Below are positions 55,414-64,000 of a DNA stretch of 64,000 bases, piece by piece. This DNA is from Lishizhenia tianjinensis. Its GTDB lineage: Bacteria; Bacteroidota; Bacteroidia; Flavobacteriales_D; Crocinitomicaceae. The stretch is taken from positions 20,374-84,373 of the forward strand of contig CALQIX020000016.1 in the NCBI GenBank assembly GCA_943330745.2, in the 5' to 3' direction. A model generated the notes under the pieces. It worked only from the letters and a program-made list of their open reading frames with translations, had not been told where the DNA came from and searched no databases. The stretch's first letter is position 1, and each line of letters starts with the position of its first letter. Made by a program: the position numbers and the translations under genes.

Positions 55414-56161
55414 AATAATGCGCGAAGCTGCTCAAATTGTTAGCAGAACATTAGGAATTATTGCAAAGCATCTCTATGAAGGACAAACACCAAAAGAATT
55501 GGATCGGATTGCTGAAGAATATATTTTATCTCAAAATGCAAAACCGGGATTTAAAGGTCTTTATGGTTGCCCAAGTACCTTGCTTATTTCTGTAAATGAA
55601 CAAGTTGTACATGGCTTGCCAACGGATCGACCATTCCAATCTGGAGATGTTGTTTCTGTTGATTGTGGTTCTATTTATAAAGGATATTATGGAGATCATG
55701 CTTTTACTTTTGAAGTAGGTGATGTTAAACCTGAAGTAAAAAAACTATTAGAGGTAACAAAGGAATGTTTATACTTGGGAATAGAAAATTGTCATACAGG
55801 AAATCGAGTAGGGGATATTGGCTTCGTTATTCAACAGCACGCTGAAAAAAATGGGTATGGTGTAGTTCGAGATCTCGTGGGACACGGTTTAGGAAAAACA
55901 CTCCATGAAGATCCACAAGTACCGAATTATGGAAGAAGAGGGAGTGGCAAGCGAATTCAAAATGGATTGACTATCGCCATTGAGCCAATGATAAATATGG
56001 GTACAGAAAAGGTTAATCAATTAGAAGATAATTGGACAATAGTGACCGCTGATGGACTTCCTAGCGCTCATTTTGAGCATAATATTGCTGTCGTTGACGG
56101 ATTACCAATCATATTATCCACGTTTGATTATATCTATGAAGCGCTAGATAAACGTTCATGA
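55382..56161 (+). CDS. map: Methionine aminopeptidase, type I
   Basis: The 259-residue enzyme starts at MIKYKTAQEIEIMREA; an upstream TTG (55364) is open but unlikely. Metal ligands are visible: Asp in VDCGSIYKGYYGDHAF, His in VGHGLGKTLHEDP, Glu in AIEPMIN and a late Glu in NWTIVTADGLPSAHFEHN. It removes the initiator Met in the cytoplasm. It overlaps lgt by 32 nt and the following membrane protein gene by 4 nt. Confidence 0.95.
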   Translation: MIKYKTAQEIEIMREAAQIVSRTLGIIAKHLYEGQTPKELDRIAEEYILSQNAKPGFKGLYGCPSTLLISVNEQVVHGLPTDRPFQSGDVVSVDCGSIYKGYYGDHAFTFEVGDVKPEVKKLLEVTKECLYLGIENCHTGNRVGDIGFVIQQHAEKNGYGVVRDLVGHGLGKTLHEDPQVPNYGRRGSGKRIQNGLTIAIEPMINMGTEKVNQLEDNWTIVTADGLPSAHFEHNIAVVDGLPIILSTFDYIYEALDKRS

Positions 56162-56715
56162 TTCGGGAAGAAAGAACAGTTTTTTTAACACTATTAACTT
56201 TTATTGTCTATGCAGGATTGCAATGGTTGGAGAAAGGTGCATTTCTATTTCCGTTTCCATTAAACGAGGCTGCATTAGTTGTTATATTTATATATATATT
56301 AGTCTTAAATCGAAATGCTATTACAACCATTTTTTGGATATACGGTAGCGTACTCCTTTTTAAATTACTATCACAACAATTTTTCTGGACCTTGTTTTTA
56401 TCAGATGAAACACTAGAGATTTTCTTTTCAACTCTTTGGACTGATATTTATTATATTTTTTATGGACTTAGTTTTCTGTGCTTCTCTTATTTATATCTTT
56501 CGGCAAGAAAGAATAAAAATTTCATTTTGTTTTTTTTCATTTGTGCGGGTTGTTTCATAGTAGGGTTGGTTATGAATGAAGCGATTCTTGAGTTAGTATC
56601 TCTATTCTCAATCATTGTTTATGGCTATCGTTTAAAACCTAATCGTATTATTCAAGCACAACTTATTTTACTATTAGTACTTGAAATGGGAAAACAACTT
56701 ATGTTGATTTATTGA
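56158..56715 (+). CDS. Multi-pass membrane protein, unknown
   Basis: The 185-residue protein has about five or six hydrophobic segments (near residues 8-22, 35-52, 58-75, 95-112, 122-140, 165-180) and few charged residues. I do not recognise it. It is coupled to map by a 4-nt ATGA overlap, so it belongs to the trhO-lgt-map transcript. It converges on the TonB-like gene with a 7-nt overlap of ends. Confidence 0.66.
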   Translation: MIREERTVFLTLLTFIVYAGLQWLEKGAFLFPFPLNEAALVVIFIYILVLNRNAITTIFWIYGSVLLFKLLSQQFFWTLFLSDETLEIFFSTLWTDIYYIFYGLSFLCFSYLYLSARKNKNFILFFFICAGCFIVGLVMNEAILELVSLFSIIVYGYRLKPNRIIQAQLILLLVLEMGKQLMLIY

Positions 56716-57449
56716 GCGACGAATGTATAGTAAATATATCCATCAGCATTGCCAGAACCACCTGTAAACTTAGATCGTGACTTAGCGTAACTCAATGCTA
56801 GGTCAATCATACATTGATCGGCTCCTTTACTTCTAGATACATCATATTTCGCTGAAGATATGCCACCGTAATTATCAACGCGAATTTTTATAGCCACTTT
56901 TCCCGCTCCTTTACAGGAATATCCAGGAGCTTCTAGTTTAGATTCCGTTCGTGTGGGAACATCATATGAAACCAAAACATTTCCTTTAAAGGCAAATTGA
57001 GAACCAGAGGATTGAGTTTTTGAATTTGTGGGATTTGACGTCGTTTTAGGAGTCGTTTTTTTATTTCGTTCGTTTACCTGTTGTTGAATTTCTTCTAAGT
57101 GTTTGCGTTCATCAGAAAAAGAATTATCGTTATTTCCTGATTGTTTGTTTTGTTGATTTCCTATTTGTTGTGACCAATTTTTTTCTGAGAAAAGTCGCTT
57201 GTCATTCAAATCCTTAGTTGTATTTTTTACCTCACCACCCTGAAATTCGGGTGCGACTTGGATATTCTCTGGTTTTAATTCTATTTCATCTTCTGGAATA
57301 TCAACTCGTGATTCATTAAACATTCGTTCTATAGGAACAAGTTGATCAAAATACTTTAGCTGCATGTATGTAAACAAAAGAACATAGGTTGCTAATGCAG
57401 CAAGAATACCATATTTGAATTTGTCGATATAATAAAAAAACTTGTCCAT
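56709..57449 (-). CDS. TonB-like energy-transducer-type protein
   Basis: The 246-residue protein has one N-terminal membrane segment (about residues 13-31), a long linker rich in Gln, Asn, Lys and Glu (about 75-155), and a C-terminal domain with GKVAIKIRVDNYGGISSAKYDV and CMIDLALSYAKSRSKF, the strand pattern of TonB C-terminal domains in Bacteroidota. Such proteins span the periplasm. No ExbB/ExbD lies nearby. Its start overlaps the stop of the WG-repeat gene by 1 nt, so the two are likely made together. Confidence 0.75.
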   Translation of the reverse strand: MDKFFYYIDKFKYGILAALATYVLLFTYMQLKYFDQLVPIERMFNESRVDIPEDEIELKPENIQVAPEFQGGEVKNTTKDLNDKRLFSEKNWSQQIGNQQNKQSGNNDNSFSDERKHLEEIQQQVNERNKKTTPKTTSNPTNSKTQSSGSQFAFKGNVLVSYDVPTRTESKLEAPGYSCKGAGKVAIKIRVDNYGGISSAKYDVSRSKGADQCMIDLALSYAKSRSKFTGGSGNADGYIYYTFVAQ

Positions 57450-59599
57450 TAATTTTTTAATTGTACCAATTTTCGTTCCTTAATGAAAAAATACGAAATT
57501 GAATCACCTTTTGACAGTAAAATTAAATCCGAATTAATTAAATTGATTGTTTGATAATGAACGGGAACAATTGCCTGTCCGTTTCTATCAAAGATCCCAT
57601 AAATTGAACCACCACCAACTTTTAAAAAATCTGTTCCCTCAATAAATTCAATGGTTGAATAGGCATTGGGTATTATAAATTTTTCTTTGATATCAATTAC
57701 CCCCATCAATGAATCTTTACTCACAATAGCAATTTCCTTTGAAAAACTCTCAGCATATTCATAATTAGGCTTAATAACTTCCTTTCCCATTTCATCAAAA
57801 TATCCCCATTTACCATTTTTGTTGAAAGCGATATAATTTGAAATTGATCCTAATTCAAGATAATTAAATGGAACAAATGTTTTTCCTTTAGAATCGATTA
57901 ATCCGATTTTACCATTCTTCTTCACCTTAGCTAATCCATTTTTAAAGATTGAATAGGTTTGATAATTCGGATACGTTTCATAAGCTGGTTGAACAACAAA
58001 CTTCAAATTTTCATCCAAATAGCCAATTTTATTATCACTAACAATTAGTGCTCTGTTATCTGATAATTTGCCAATAAAATCAAATTTAGCAGGAATGAGT
58101 TGGGTCCCATTAAAATCACAAATACCAAATTTGCTGCTGTCAGAAAAAATCAATAAAGTGTCATTAAAGAAATCGATTGATACATAATATGGTTTCACTA
58201 AAAATGAACCTACACTATCAATTATTGCTTGATTATTCTCAATTTTAACACGGGAAATGCTATTTTCAAAAGATTCAACTTCTTGAAAACGTTCTGGGAT
58301 AAGAGCTACACGATTTTTAGAATAAAAACCATAAAGGGAATCTTTTTTAACGTAGATCTTACCTTCACTTACGGGACCTATTTCTGAATATATGGGATCG
58401 AAAATAAAAAAACCGTTGCGATCAATTAACCCAACGTGCTTATTTATTTCAACCACAGCTCTACCTTGGTTGAAATCGGATGCATCATCGAATTTTGGCT
58501 CAATTATAAATTTGTTGGATTTTGAGATATACCCATACTTTTTATCCTTTACAACCACTGCGAGATCTTCGGAAAAATAACCAGCTTCTTCATAAAGGGC
58601 AGGAATTATCAATTTACCCTCCTTGTTCATGTAGCCCCAAGCGTTATCAATCTTTACAGGTAAAAGAGTAAGTTTAGATAAAGACTCTTCGTTTTTTATT
58701 TCATTTCCGAAAGGATAATCAGGATATTTCTTGATGAAATCTTGGTATTTGTTTTCTCCATAATCACTCATGAATATTTTGTAAAGCCTTCTCCAGGCTT
58801 CAGGAATGTTATGGTTCGTTCCTTGTTCCTTAATGAAAATCTCTAACGATTTTAGGGAATTAGACGCGGTACTTAATTCATACACCTTATTTTCCGCTTC
58901 ATTTTTATAAGGGTTGTCTTTACACTCGTTCAAAAATTGCAAATAAGAAATGAGGGTTTCTTTTTGCGTGTATTCAAAAAATTGTTGTTTGTAAAATAAA
59001 TTATATGCCTCTGGTTTAAAAGAGGATTCTGGATATTTCTCAATAAAAGTAAATGTTGATTTTGTTTTATTCTCTTTTTTAGTAAGTTCAAACGCTAATG
59101 AATCCCTTTTGAATATTGCCTTATTCAGAAAAGTAGAATTACTATGTTTTTCAATAAATTGATCAAAACATAACACGTTATTATCGGAAAGACAAGCAGA
59201 ATAGAAACCTTTGCTAATCCCTTGTTCCAAATCTAGAATCGATTCTTCAGAATAGTTATACTTTTCAAGTTTAATGCGCATTTTTAATTTCACATTTTCC
59301 CGATTCGATTTGGCAATTTTGATGTACTTGTATGCAGAATCAAGTGAATGAAAAGGATTGTCTTTCCTGAAGTAAATTAAAGCTAAGCCATATGATGCCG
59401 GAGAGACGTCTTTTTTTAATGATTTCTCAAAATATTTCTTTGCCTGAAAATAATCGAAAATCACTAGAGCTTGGTAGCCCTTCTCAATTTTACTTGCAAG
59501 AGTATAATGTGAAAATGAAAAAAATAAAAACAAGCAAATGGTAATTACTCTATTTATTTTTTGGTTGCGAATCACTTGATAATAATTATTTAATTTCAA
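57449..59599 (-). CDS. WG-repeat protein with helical N-terminal half
   Basis: The product is about 716 residues. After a likely signal or anchor ([15 protein letters not shown]) comes a helical, TPR-like half (about residues 36-300), then about eleven WG-type repeats of the pattern [W/Y]GYxDxxGKxxIPxxY (about 310-705). WG repeats form beta structures with unknown partners. There is no ATG in frame near the start: the reading starts at TTG (59599), and a GTG eight codons in (59575) is the alternative. The downstream gene encodes a TonB-like protein with 1-nt overlap. Confidence 0.8.
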   Translation of the reverse strand: MKLNNYYQVIRNQKINRVITICLFLFFSFSHYTLASKIEKGYQALVIFDYFQAKKYFEKSLKKDVSPASYGLALIYFRKDNPFHSLDSAYKYIKIAKSNRENVKLKMRIKLEKYNYSEESILDLEQGISKGFYSACLSDNNVLCFDQFIEKHSNSTFLNKAIFKRDSLAFELTKKENKTKSTFTFIEKYPESSFKPEAYNLFYKQQFFEYTQKETLISYLQFLNECKDNPYKNEAENKVYELSTASNSLKSLEIFIKEQGTNHNIPEAWRRLYKIFMSDYGENKYQDFIKKYPDYPFGNEIKNEESLSKLTLLPVKIDNAWGYMNKEGKLIIPALYEEAGYFSEDLAVVVKDKKYGYISKSNKFIIEPKFDDASDFNQGRAVVEINKHVGLIDRNGFFIFDPIYSEIGPVSEGKIYVKKDSLYGFYSKNRVALIPERFQEVESFENSISRVKIENNQAIIDSVGSFLVKPYYVSIDFFNDTLLIFSDSSKFGICDFNGTQLIPAKFDFIGKLSDNRALIVSDNKIGYLDENLKFVVQPAYETYPNYQTYSIFKNGLAKVKKNGKIGLIDSKGKTFVPFNYLELGSISNYIAFNKNGKWGYFDEMGKEVIKPNYEYAESFSKEIAIVSKDSLMGVIDIKEKFIIPNAYSTIEFIEGTDFLKVGGGSIYGIFDRNGQAIVPVHYQTINLINSDLILLSKGDSISYFFIKERKLVQLKN

Positions 59600-59670
59600 T
59601 ATAGGGTAAAATTAACAATTTATTGCGTGGATATTGACATAAACTGTATGTTTAATCTTGTTAAAAAACG

Positions 59671-59678
59671 TAATTTTG
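59671..59678 (+). promoter_or_regulatory. Promoter -7 box for the speD-speE gene
   Basis: TAATTTTG matches TANNTTTG, 23 nt before the ATG at 59702. Its position within the longer open frame supports the downstream ATG as the start. Confidence 0.5.
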
Positions 59679-59701
59679 CAGACATTTTAATATCAAAATT
59701 T

Positions 59702-60988
59702 ATGTCAAACGCACTTGGAAATCATATTTTAGTTGAGTTTATGAATTGTGACCCACACATTATGAATGATGTTGCAGGAATTGAACGAGACATGGTGGGT
59801 GCAGCTCAAAAAGCTGGAGCTACTGTTATTAATTCAACTTTTCATCATTTTTCACCTTATGGTGTCTCTGGTGTGGTCGTTATACAAGAAAGCCATCTTG
59901 CTATTCATACTTGGCCTGAATATGGATATGCGGCTGTTGATTTATTTACTTGTGGTGAAATGAATGCGTGGATTTCTTTTGATCACTTGAAAGAGTGTTT
60001 TAAAGCCAAATCTTACTCTGCAATTGAAATGAAGAGAGGATCGGTGAATTTATTGACGCGAAATGATTTTGATATCACGACAATGCGCCAGAAAGCTGCC
60101 GATTGGCAGAATCCAGAATTTTATACAAGAAATGTTTGGTTTACCGACAAAGATGATAACCAAGCGCTATCTCTCCGTTTTACAGGAGACGTATTTTATG
60201 ATGTACAATCGCCATTTCAACGTGTTAGGATTTTAGAATCCTACAAATATGGGAAAATGTTGGCATTGGATGATATGGTTATGACTACTCAAAAAGATGA
60301 ATTTCATTATCACGAAATGATCTCCCATCCTGCTCTTTTTACTATTGGAAATGCACAAAATGTATTGGTTATTGGTGGAGGTGACGGTGGTACAATTCGT
60401 GAAGTATTGCGTCATGATTCAGTGGAAAAAGTAACAATGGTTGAAATTGATGGGGAAGTAATTAAGGCTTGTAAAGAATTTTTGCCTGAAATCGCAAATT
60501 CTTTTGATCACCCGAAATTAGAATTATTGGTTGATGATGGTATTTCATTTATAAAAAATGCACAATCAGAATTTTATGATTTAATCATTGTTGATGGTTC
60601 TGATCCAGTTGGTCCTGCAGAAGGATTATTTTCGGTGGAATTTTATACCAATTGTTACAATGCCTTGAAGAAAAATGGAATATTAGTTGCCCAAGGTGAG
60701 TCTCCGAAATTTAATGAGAAAGCTTTTTCGGAATTAAATCATACCTTACAAGGGATATTTGGTGAGGATAAAGCACCGGTTTCATTGTTTTTTGTACCGA
60801 CTTATCCAACTGGAATGTGGAGCTTTCAATATGGGATAAAAGGGGACTTAAATCCAAAAGAACTTGCTGATAGTTATCAAGTAGATTCATTCGTTTCAGA
60901 ACAAAAACTTCGATATTACAATTCTGAAATTCATACAGGAACCTTTGCTACACCGAATTTCGTGAAAGATCTTTTGAAAAAGAATTAA
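59702..60988 (+). CDS. S-adenosylmethionine decarboxylase / spermidine synthase fusion
   Basis: The 428-residue protein joins two polyamine enzymes. Residues 1 to about 125 are a SpeD-type AdoMet decarboxylase: the self-cleavage site is Glu63-Ser64 ([13 protein letters not shown]), with His69 and Cys84 in the places of the family's processing and catalytic residues. Residues from about 140 are a SpeE-type aminopropyltransferase with SAM-binding [11 protein letters not shown] and catalytic [13 protein letters not shown]. The fused enzyme would make decarboxylated SAM and use it directly to form spermidine from putrescine. The open frame extends to a GTG at 59627, but the ATG at 59702 and the -7 box favour the shorter form. 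Confidence 0.92.
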   Translation: MSNALGNHILVEFMNCDPHIMNDVAGIERDMVGAAQKAGATVINSTFHHFSPYGVSGVVVIQESHLAIHTWPEYGYAAVDLFTCGEMNAWISFDHLKECFKAKSYSAIEMKRGSVNLLTRNDFDITTMRQKAADWQNPEFYTRNVWFTDKDDNQALSLRFTGDVFYDVQSPFQRVRILESYKYGKMLALDDMVMTTQKDEFHYHEMISHPALFTIGNAQNVLVIGGGDGGTIREVLRHDSVEKVTMVEIDGEVIKACKEFLPEIANSFDHPKLELLVDDGISFIKNAQSEFYDLIIVDGSDPVGPAEGLFSVEFYTNCYNALKKNGILVAQGESPKFNEKAFSELNHTLQGIFGEDKAPVSLFFVPTYPTGMWSFQYGIKGDLNPKELADSYQVDSFVSEQKLRYYNSEIHTGTFATPNFVKDLLKKN

Positions 60989-61005
60989 TTTTTAGCCTAT
61001 CTATT

Positions 61006-61548
61006 TTGAAGTATCTCGCTCGTTTGATTTTTTGGGTGATTGGTTGGAAAATTGATCCGAATCCTCCTGTAGATATAAAAAAATGTGTTATTGCTGTTGG
61101 ACCGCATACCTCTAATTGGGATTTTATTTTAGGACGACTCGCCTTTTTTCAATATGGTGTTAAAGCCAAATTTTTAATTAAAAAGGAGCTTTTTTTCTTC
61201 CCATTAGGATTGTTTTTAAAATCATTGGGGGGAATTCCCGTTGATAGAAAGAGAAATTCTAATTTAACGGAATACGCAGTGAAACTTTTTCAAAATACAG
61301 AAACAATGTATTTGGTGTTTACTCCTGAAGGAACTCGAAAATATAATCCAAATTGGAAAAAAGGGTTTTATTATATTGCATTAAAAGCTAATGTTCCAAT
61401 ATATATATGTTATATGGATTATGCTAATAAAATGGGTGGGTTTCATTCAATTTATCTACCAACCGGTGACGTAGAAAAAGACATTGATGAAATTAAAAAG
61501 GTTATGGGACAATTCAAAGGAAAGTATCCCGAATTAGGGGTTTATTGA
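61006..61548 (+). CDS. PlsC-like 1-acyl-glycerol-3-phosphate acyltransferase
   Basis: The 180-residue protein has the acyltransferase motif HX4D (GPHTSNWD, about residues 31-38), GGIPVDRK, and the FTPEGTRK motif. Members acylate lysophosphatidate or related lipids at the inner membrane. This is a short form. The start is TTG at 61006, 17 nt after the speD-speE stop; no ATG precedes the HX4D motif in frame. It ends 7 nt past the end of the opposing DUF5522 gene. Confidence 0.84.
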   Translation: MKYLARLIFWVIGWKIDPNPPVDIKKCVIAVGPHTSNWDFILGRLAFFQYGVKAKFLIKKELFFFPLGLFLKSLGGIPVDRKRNSNLTEYAVKLFQNTETMYLVFTPEGTRKYNPNWKKGFYYIALKANVPIYICYMDYANKMGGFHSIYLPTGDVEKDIDEIKKVMGQFKGKYPELGVY

Positions 61549-61736
61549 TTTTTAGGTTTAAAAGAATCTGTTTTTTTATCATAGCCATAAGGACAATGTT
61601 TACAGCCACTTTTACAACAATATCCACGTTTTTTATGATAGTGTTCAGTGAAAATAATATAGCCTTCTTGGCTCAAGTAATAATCTTCTTCGGTTAAATG
61701 TTGCTTTTTGTTAAATCCTAATGATTCCCGATTCAT
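61542..61736 (-). CDS. DUF5522 small Cys-rich protein
   Basis: The 64-residue protein matches DUF5522: HLTEEDYYLSQEGYIIFTEHYH followed by KRGYCCKSGCKHCPYGYDK with four Cys that may bind zinc or another metal. Function is unknown. It lies on the minus strand, overlaps the acyltransferase end by 7 nt, and is divergent from the PLP enzyme. Confidence 0.8.
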   Translation of the reverse strand: MNRESLGFNKKQHLTEEDYYLSQEGYIIFTEHYHKKRGYCCKSGCKHCPYGYDKKTDSFKPKNQ

Positions 61737-61745
61737 TTTTATTAA

Positions 61746-62642
61746 ATGTCTGAATTAAATAATATACCGGCTGAAGAATTATCCATTGTTCAACCACTAA
61801 AGCTAAACGATCAGATGATCAATTTGTTCATTAAGCGAGATGATTTAATCCATCCGTTGATTTCAGGCAACAAGTGGAGAAAATTAAAACTAAATATTTT
61901 GCATGTCCAACAACATAATTTGAATGGAATTTTAACTTTTGGTGGAGCCTATTCGAATCATTTATTGGCTACTGCCATGGCTGGCAAATTATTTGAAATA
62001 GAAACAGTAGGAATAGTGCGAGGAGACGAGCTAAGCAAAGAGTCTAACGTGATTTTGAATTATTGTCATTCCTTAGGAATGAAACTTAAATTTGTTTCGA
62101 GAGATGATTACCAATATAAAGAGGAGTCAGAATATAAACAAGAATTATTAACTGAATTTACTAACTTCTGGATTATTCCAGAAGGTGGGGGGAATTATCA
62201 TGGAGTTATTGGATGCATGAATATCTTGACGGAAACAACTAATGATTTTGATTATGTATGCGTAGCACAAGGCACTACAGCAACATCAATTGGTATTTTG
62301 TTAGCGTCTCCTTCAACTTGTAAATTACTTGTATGTCCTGCATTAAAAGGGTTTGATTCTATATCTGAAATGAAAAGAAAAATGAATCGATTTGGTTTTG
62401 ATAATGAATTTATTGAGGACAAAATGAGTCAAGTTATTGTTCTTTCAACTGATGTCTTGGGGGCTTATGGACATGCTACAGACGAACTTAAACAATTTAG
62501 TTATTCCTTCACAGAAAAAAGTGGTGTGCCTATTGATTTAACTTATAATGCAAAGGCTCTTTTTAAATTAAAAGAATACATTGAATTGAATGGGTTGTAT
62601 GATAAGAAAATACTCTATATTCATACTGGCGGATTTTCCTAA
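61746..62642 (+). CDS. PLP-dependent ACC deaminase / D-cysteine desulfhydrase family enzyme
   Basis: The 298-residue fold-type II PLP protein has the Schiff-base Lys43 in SGNKWRKLK, the TFGGAYSNHLLATA substrate loop, and late glycine-rich segments (IIPEGGGNYHG and IHTGGFS). Known members break down 1-aminocyclopropane-1-carboxylate or D-cysteine. Sequence alone does not choose; in many non-plant-associated Bacteroidota such proteins are annotated as ACC deaminase-like with unproven substrate. Confidence 0.82.
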   Translation: MSELNNIPAEELSIVQPLKLNDQMINLFIKRDDLIHPLISGNKWRKLKLNILHVQQHNLNGILTFGGAYSNHLLATAMAGKLFEIETVGIVRGDELSKESNVILNYCHSLGMKLKFVSRDDYQYKEESEYKQELLTEFTNFWIIPEGGGNYHGVIGCMNILTETTNDFDYVCVAQGTTATSIGILLASPSTCKLLVCPALKGFDSISEMKRKMNRFGFDNEFIEDKMSQVIVLSTDVLGAYGHATDELKQFSYSFTEKSGVPIDLTYNAKALFKLKEYIELNGLYDKKILYIHTGGFS

Positions 62643-62737
62643 GTAAGTTATCTAACTCCTTTAATAAAAGCAAAATTTCTTCGCATGAAAACAAATTTAA
62701 GGTAGTATCTGACGGCCAACAAATTTAACGATTAACT

Positions 62738-64000
62738 CTATCGGACTAAATTAACGCTTCCAGTAACAATAGTTCTGTTATCAGTTTGCTGTGTTTTGAA
62801 AGCGATTTTCCAGGTGTAGATACCATCCGGGCATTGCTGAGCTTTAAATCCATAGGTTCCGTCCCATCGTGCAGTTGCGTTATGACTTTCCCAAATCAAT
62901 TCTCCCCATCTGTTGAATATCATTAACTCAAAATTATAAGGATCAAATCCAGATGTAAAAACAGGGCCCCATGCTTGATTAAATTCATCTTCATCAGGTG
63001 TAAATGAATTAGGAACATAGAAGATAGTTTCCTCGTTATAATTAATAACCATAGTAGCTTCATCTGAACAACCATTTGGTGAGCTTGCGACCAATGTAAC
63101 CAAGTAATTTCCTTCCGGATTTAAAAAGACTATATTTGGGTTTTCTTGGTTTGATGTTGTACCATTTCCAAAATCCCAAAAATAATCTGTCGCATCAATA
63201 GAGGAATTGTAAAAATTTATTGGTTGATTCGAATTCGTAATTACTGAGGTGCTTGCTGTAAATGCTGCGTTGGGAGTATTTTCAACACAGATTAAACTTG
63301 TTGAAGTAGCTGAATTAGAACAATTACCATTTGATGCTATTAGAGTGATATCGTAACAACCCGGATTTGATAAAACAGTGGACAAAGTAGAACCATTTCC
63401 AATATTCTGTCCATTCGCTTGCCAAGCATAGGATAAACCAGCTACTGGATTGGTTGAAAGCAAGACATCTAAGGGTGCACATCCTGTTGTTAACACATTA
63501 TTTATTATTGGCAAAGATGGATTAGTGTTAGTTAATATGTACGGTACATTGTTGAAATCATTCCAGTTTGAAGTAGTTGATTTGAAAAATGGAGCTCCTG
63601 GTGCAACAGAAACTACTGGAATATCTTGCCAGATAGCCGGTTGGGATAAGTTCCATCGTGCCATATCACTCCAATTACCATCAGCAATTGGATCAAAATT
63701 TACCGTCAAATTAATGGGAGTAGCTCCATTCGTGCGATTTACTTGATGGTAAAAATCTGGATTACTAGCGCAAAGGATAGGTTCAAAAGAATTTCGGTTA
63801 TAGCCTACTGGAGTTTCATTAGTAGCATCTAAATTTGCTAAACGAACAGTATAAGTATTTGACGAGGCATTTGTAGGAGTTATCTCAATTGGTCTATAAC
63901 GAAAAGTACCGCTTCCTGGAACGTTTTGACTTGTATTGGCAGTTGATCCAACAGGAAAAAGATACATTCCATTATTTAAGGTATTTCTTGAGAGAAATCC
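62738..64000 (-). CDS. T9SS type B cargo with PKD domains and CHU_C C-terminal domain (partial, 5' end outside window)
   Basis: The frame is open to the right edge of the window, so at least 420 C-terminal residues are present and the N-terminus is missing. The visible part has a beta-rich domain (to about the middle), two PKD-like repeats (SYAWQANGQNIGNGS and DYFWDFGNGTTSNQENP), and the gliding-motility-associated C-terminal domain with VPNSFTPDEDEFNQ, IFNRWGELIWES, WDG, and a final GSVNLVR. This terminal domain sends proteins through the type IX secretion system to the cell surface. The role of the passenger cannot be told from this fragment. Confidence 0.9.
   Translation of the reverse strand, partial: GFLSRNTLNNGMYLFPVGSTANTSQNVPGSGTFRYRPIEITPTNASSNTYTVRLANLDATNETPVGYNRNSFEPILCASNPDFYHQVNRTNGATPINLTVNFDPIADGNWSDMARWNLSQPAIWQDIPVVSVAPGAPFFKSTTSNWNDFNNVPYILTNTNPSLPIINNVLTTGCAPLDVLLSTNPVAGLSYAWQANGQNIGNGSTLSTVLSNPGCYDITLIASNGNCSNSATSTSLICVENTPNAAFTASTSVITNSNQPINFYNSSIDATDYFWDFGNGTTSNQENPNIVFLNPEGNYLVTLVASSPNGCSDEATMVINYNEETIFYVPNSFTPDEDEFNQAWGPVFTSGFDPYNFELMIFNRWGELIWESHNATARWDGTYGFKAQQCPDGIYTWKIAFKTQQTDNRTIVTGSVNLVR

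Noticed and set aside
62643..62737. RNA gene or terminator in the gap before the CHU_C gene
   Set aside because: No stable hairpin with T-run and no tRNA-like pattern could be seen in these 95 bases.

Overview
The window looks like chromosomal DNA from a member of the Bacteroidota, most likely order Flavobacteriales (perhaps near Crocinitomicaceae; the rank below order is inference). The sequence is AT-rich. Promoters carry the Bacteroidota -7 box TANNTTTG, and Shine-Dalgarno sequences are weak or absent. The last gene ends in a gliding-motility-type (CHU_C) C-terminal domain, the mark of type IX secretion cargo. Gene content is mostly housekeeping and tightly packed, with many 1-8 nt gaps or overlaps. 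I see no rRNA, tRNA, CRISPR array, prophage or transposase.

Layout. 1-2.1 kb: groES-groEL behind a strong 12-bp hairpin. 2.1-3.7 kb: a small accessory patch with an MntA/HepT-type toxin-antitoxin pair and a secreted DUF6624 protein. 3.8-21.3 kb: mostly minus strand. It holds a DUF4139 protein, tcdA, a TatD hydrolase, a CapA-like protein, then a compact operon read as sppA-ppx/gppA-hisS-miaE-pepT-membrane glycosyltransferase, a lone hutH, and an accC-rsgA-dtd operon. 21.4-27.0 kb: a giant TamB protein with a small beta-barrel-like protein, divergent from tsaD. 28-36.4 kb: a DsbD-like pair, rsmE and holA on the minus strand, ispH, an ALDH7-type dehydrogenase and a methyltransferase. 36.4-41.4 kb: recQ, a pRiA4b-ORF3-like protein, a methyltransferase, nadC and a YdcF protein. 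41.5-45.9 kb: an Fe-S assembly operon (sufA-type carrier, sufB, sufC, sufD) with a four-helix-bundle gene inserted between sufB and sufC. 45.9-50.6 kb: a minus-strand operon read as upp, membrane protein, yjjG-like, rlmD-like, cinA and a Cys-rich mini-lipoprotein. 50.8-56.7 kb: grpE-dnaJ, a CPBP protease, trhO, lgt, map and a membrane protein. 56.7-59.6 kb: a WG-repeat protein with a TonB-like protein. 59.7-62.6 kb: a speD-speE fusion, an acyltransferase, a DUF5522 protein and a PLP enzyme. 62.7-64 kb: the 3' part of a secreted PKD/CHU_C protein running off the window.

Themes. Protein folding (GroESL, GrpE, DnaJ) shares a candidate heat-shock element, CTGWCA-N3-TGTCR. RNA maturation and modification is strongly represented (TsaD and TcdA for t6A/ct6A, MiaE, TrhO, RsmE, an RlmD-like enzyme, RsgA, Dtd, HisS). 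Envelope functions are also common (TamB, SppA, Lgt, DsbD, TonB-like, CHU_C).

Points most worth a second look: the perfect inverted repeat over the suf promoter; the inverted-repeat-flanked four-helix-bundle gene inside the suf operon; the CIRCE-shaped but non-CIRCE hairpin before groES; the SpeD-SpeE fusion; the RlmD homologue without Fe-S cysteines; and the Cys-rich mini-lipoprotein. I found no clear undescribed multi-gene system. The strongest candidates for new biology are these regulatory and insertional features.
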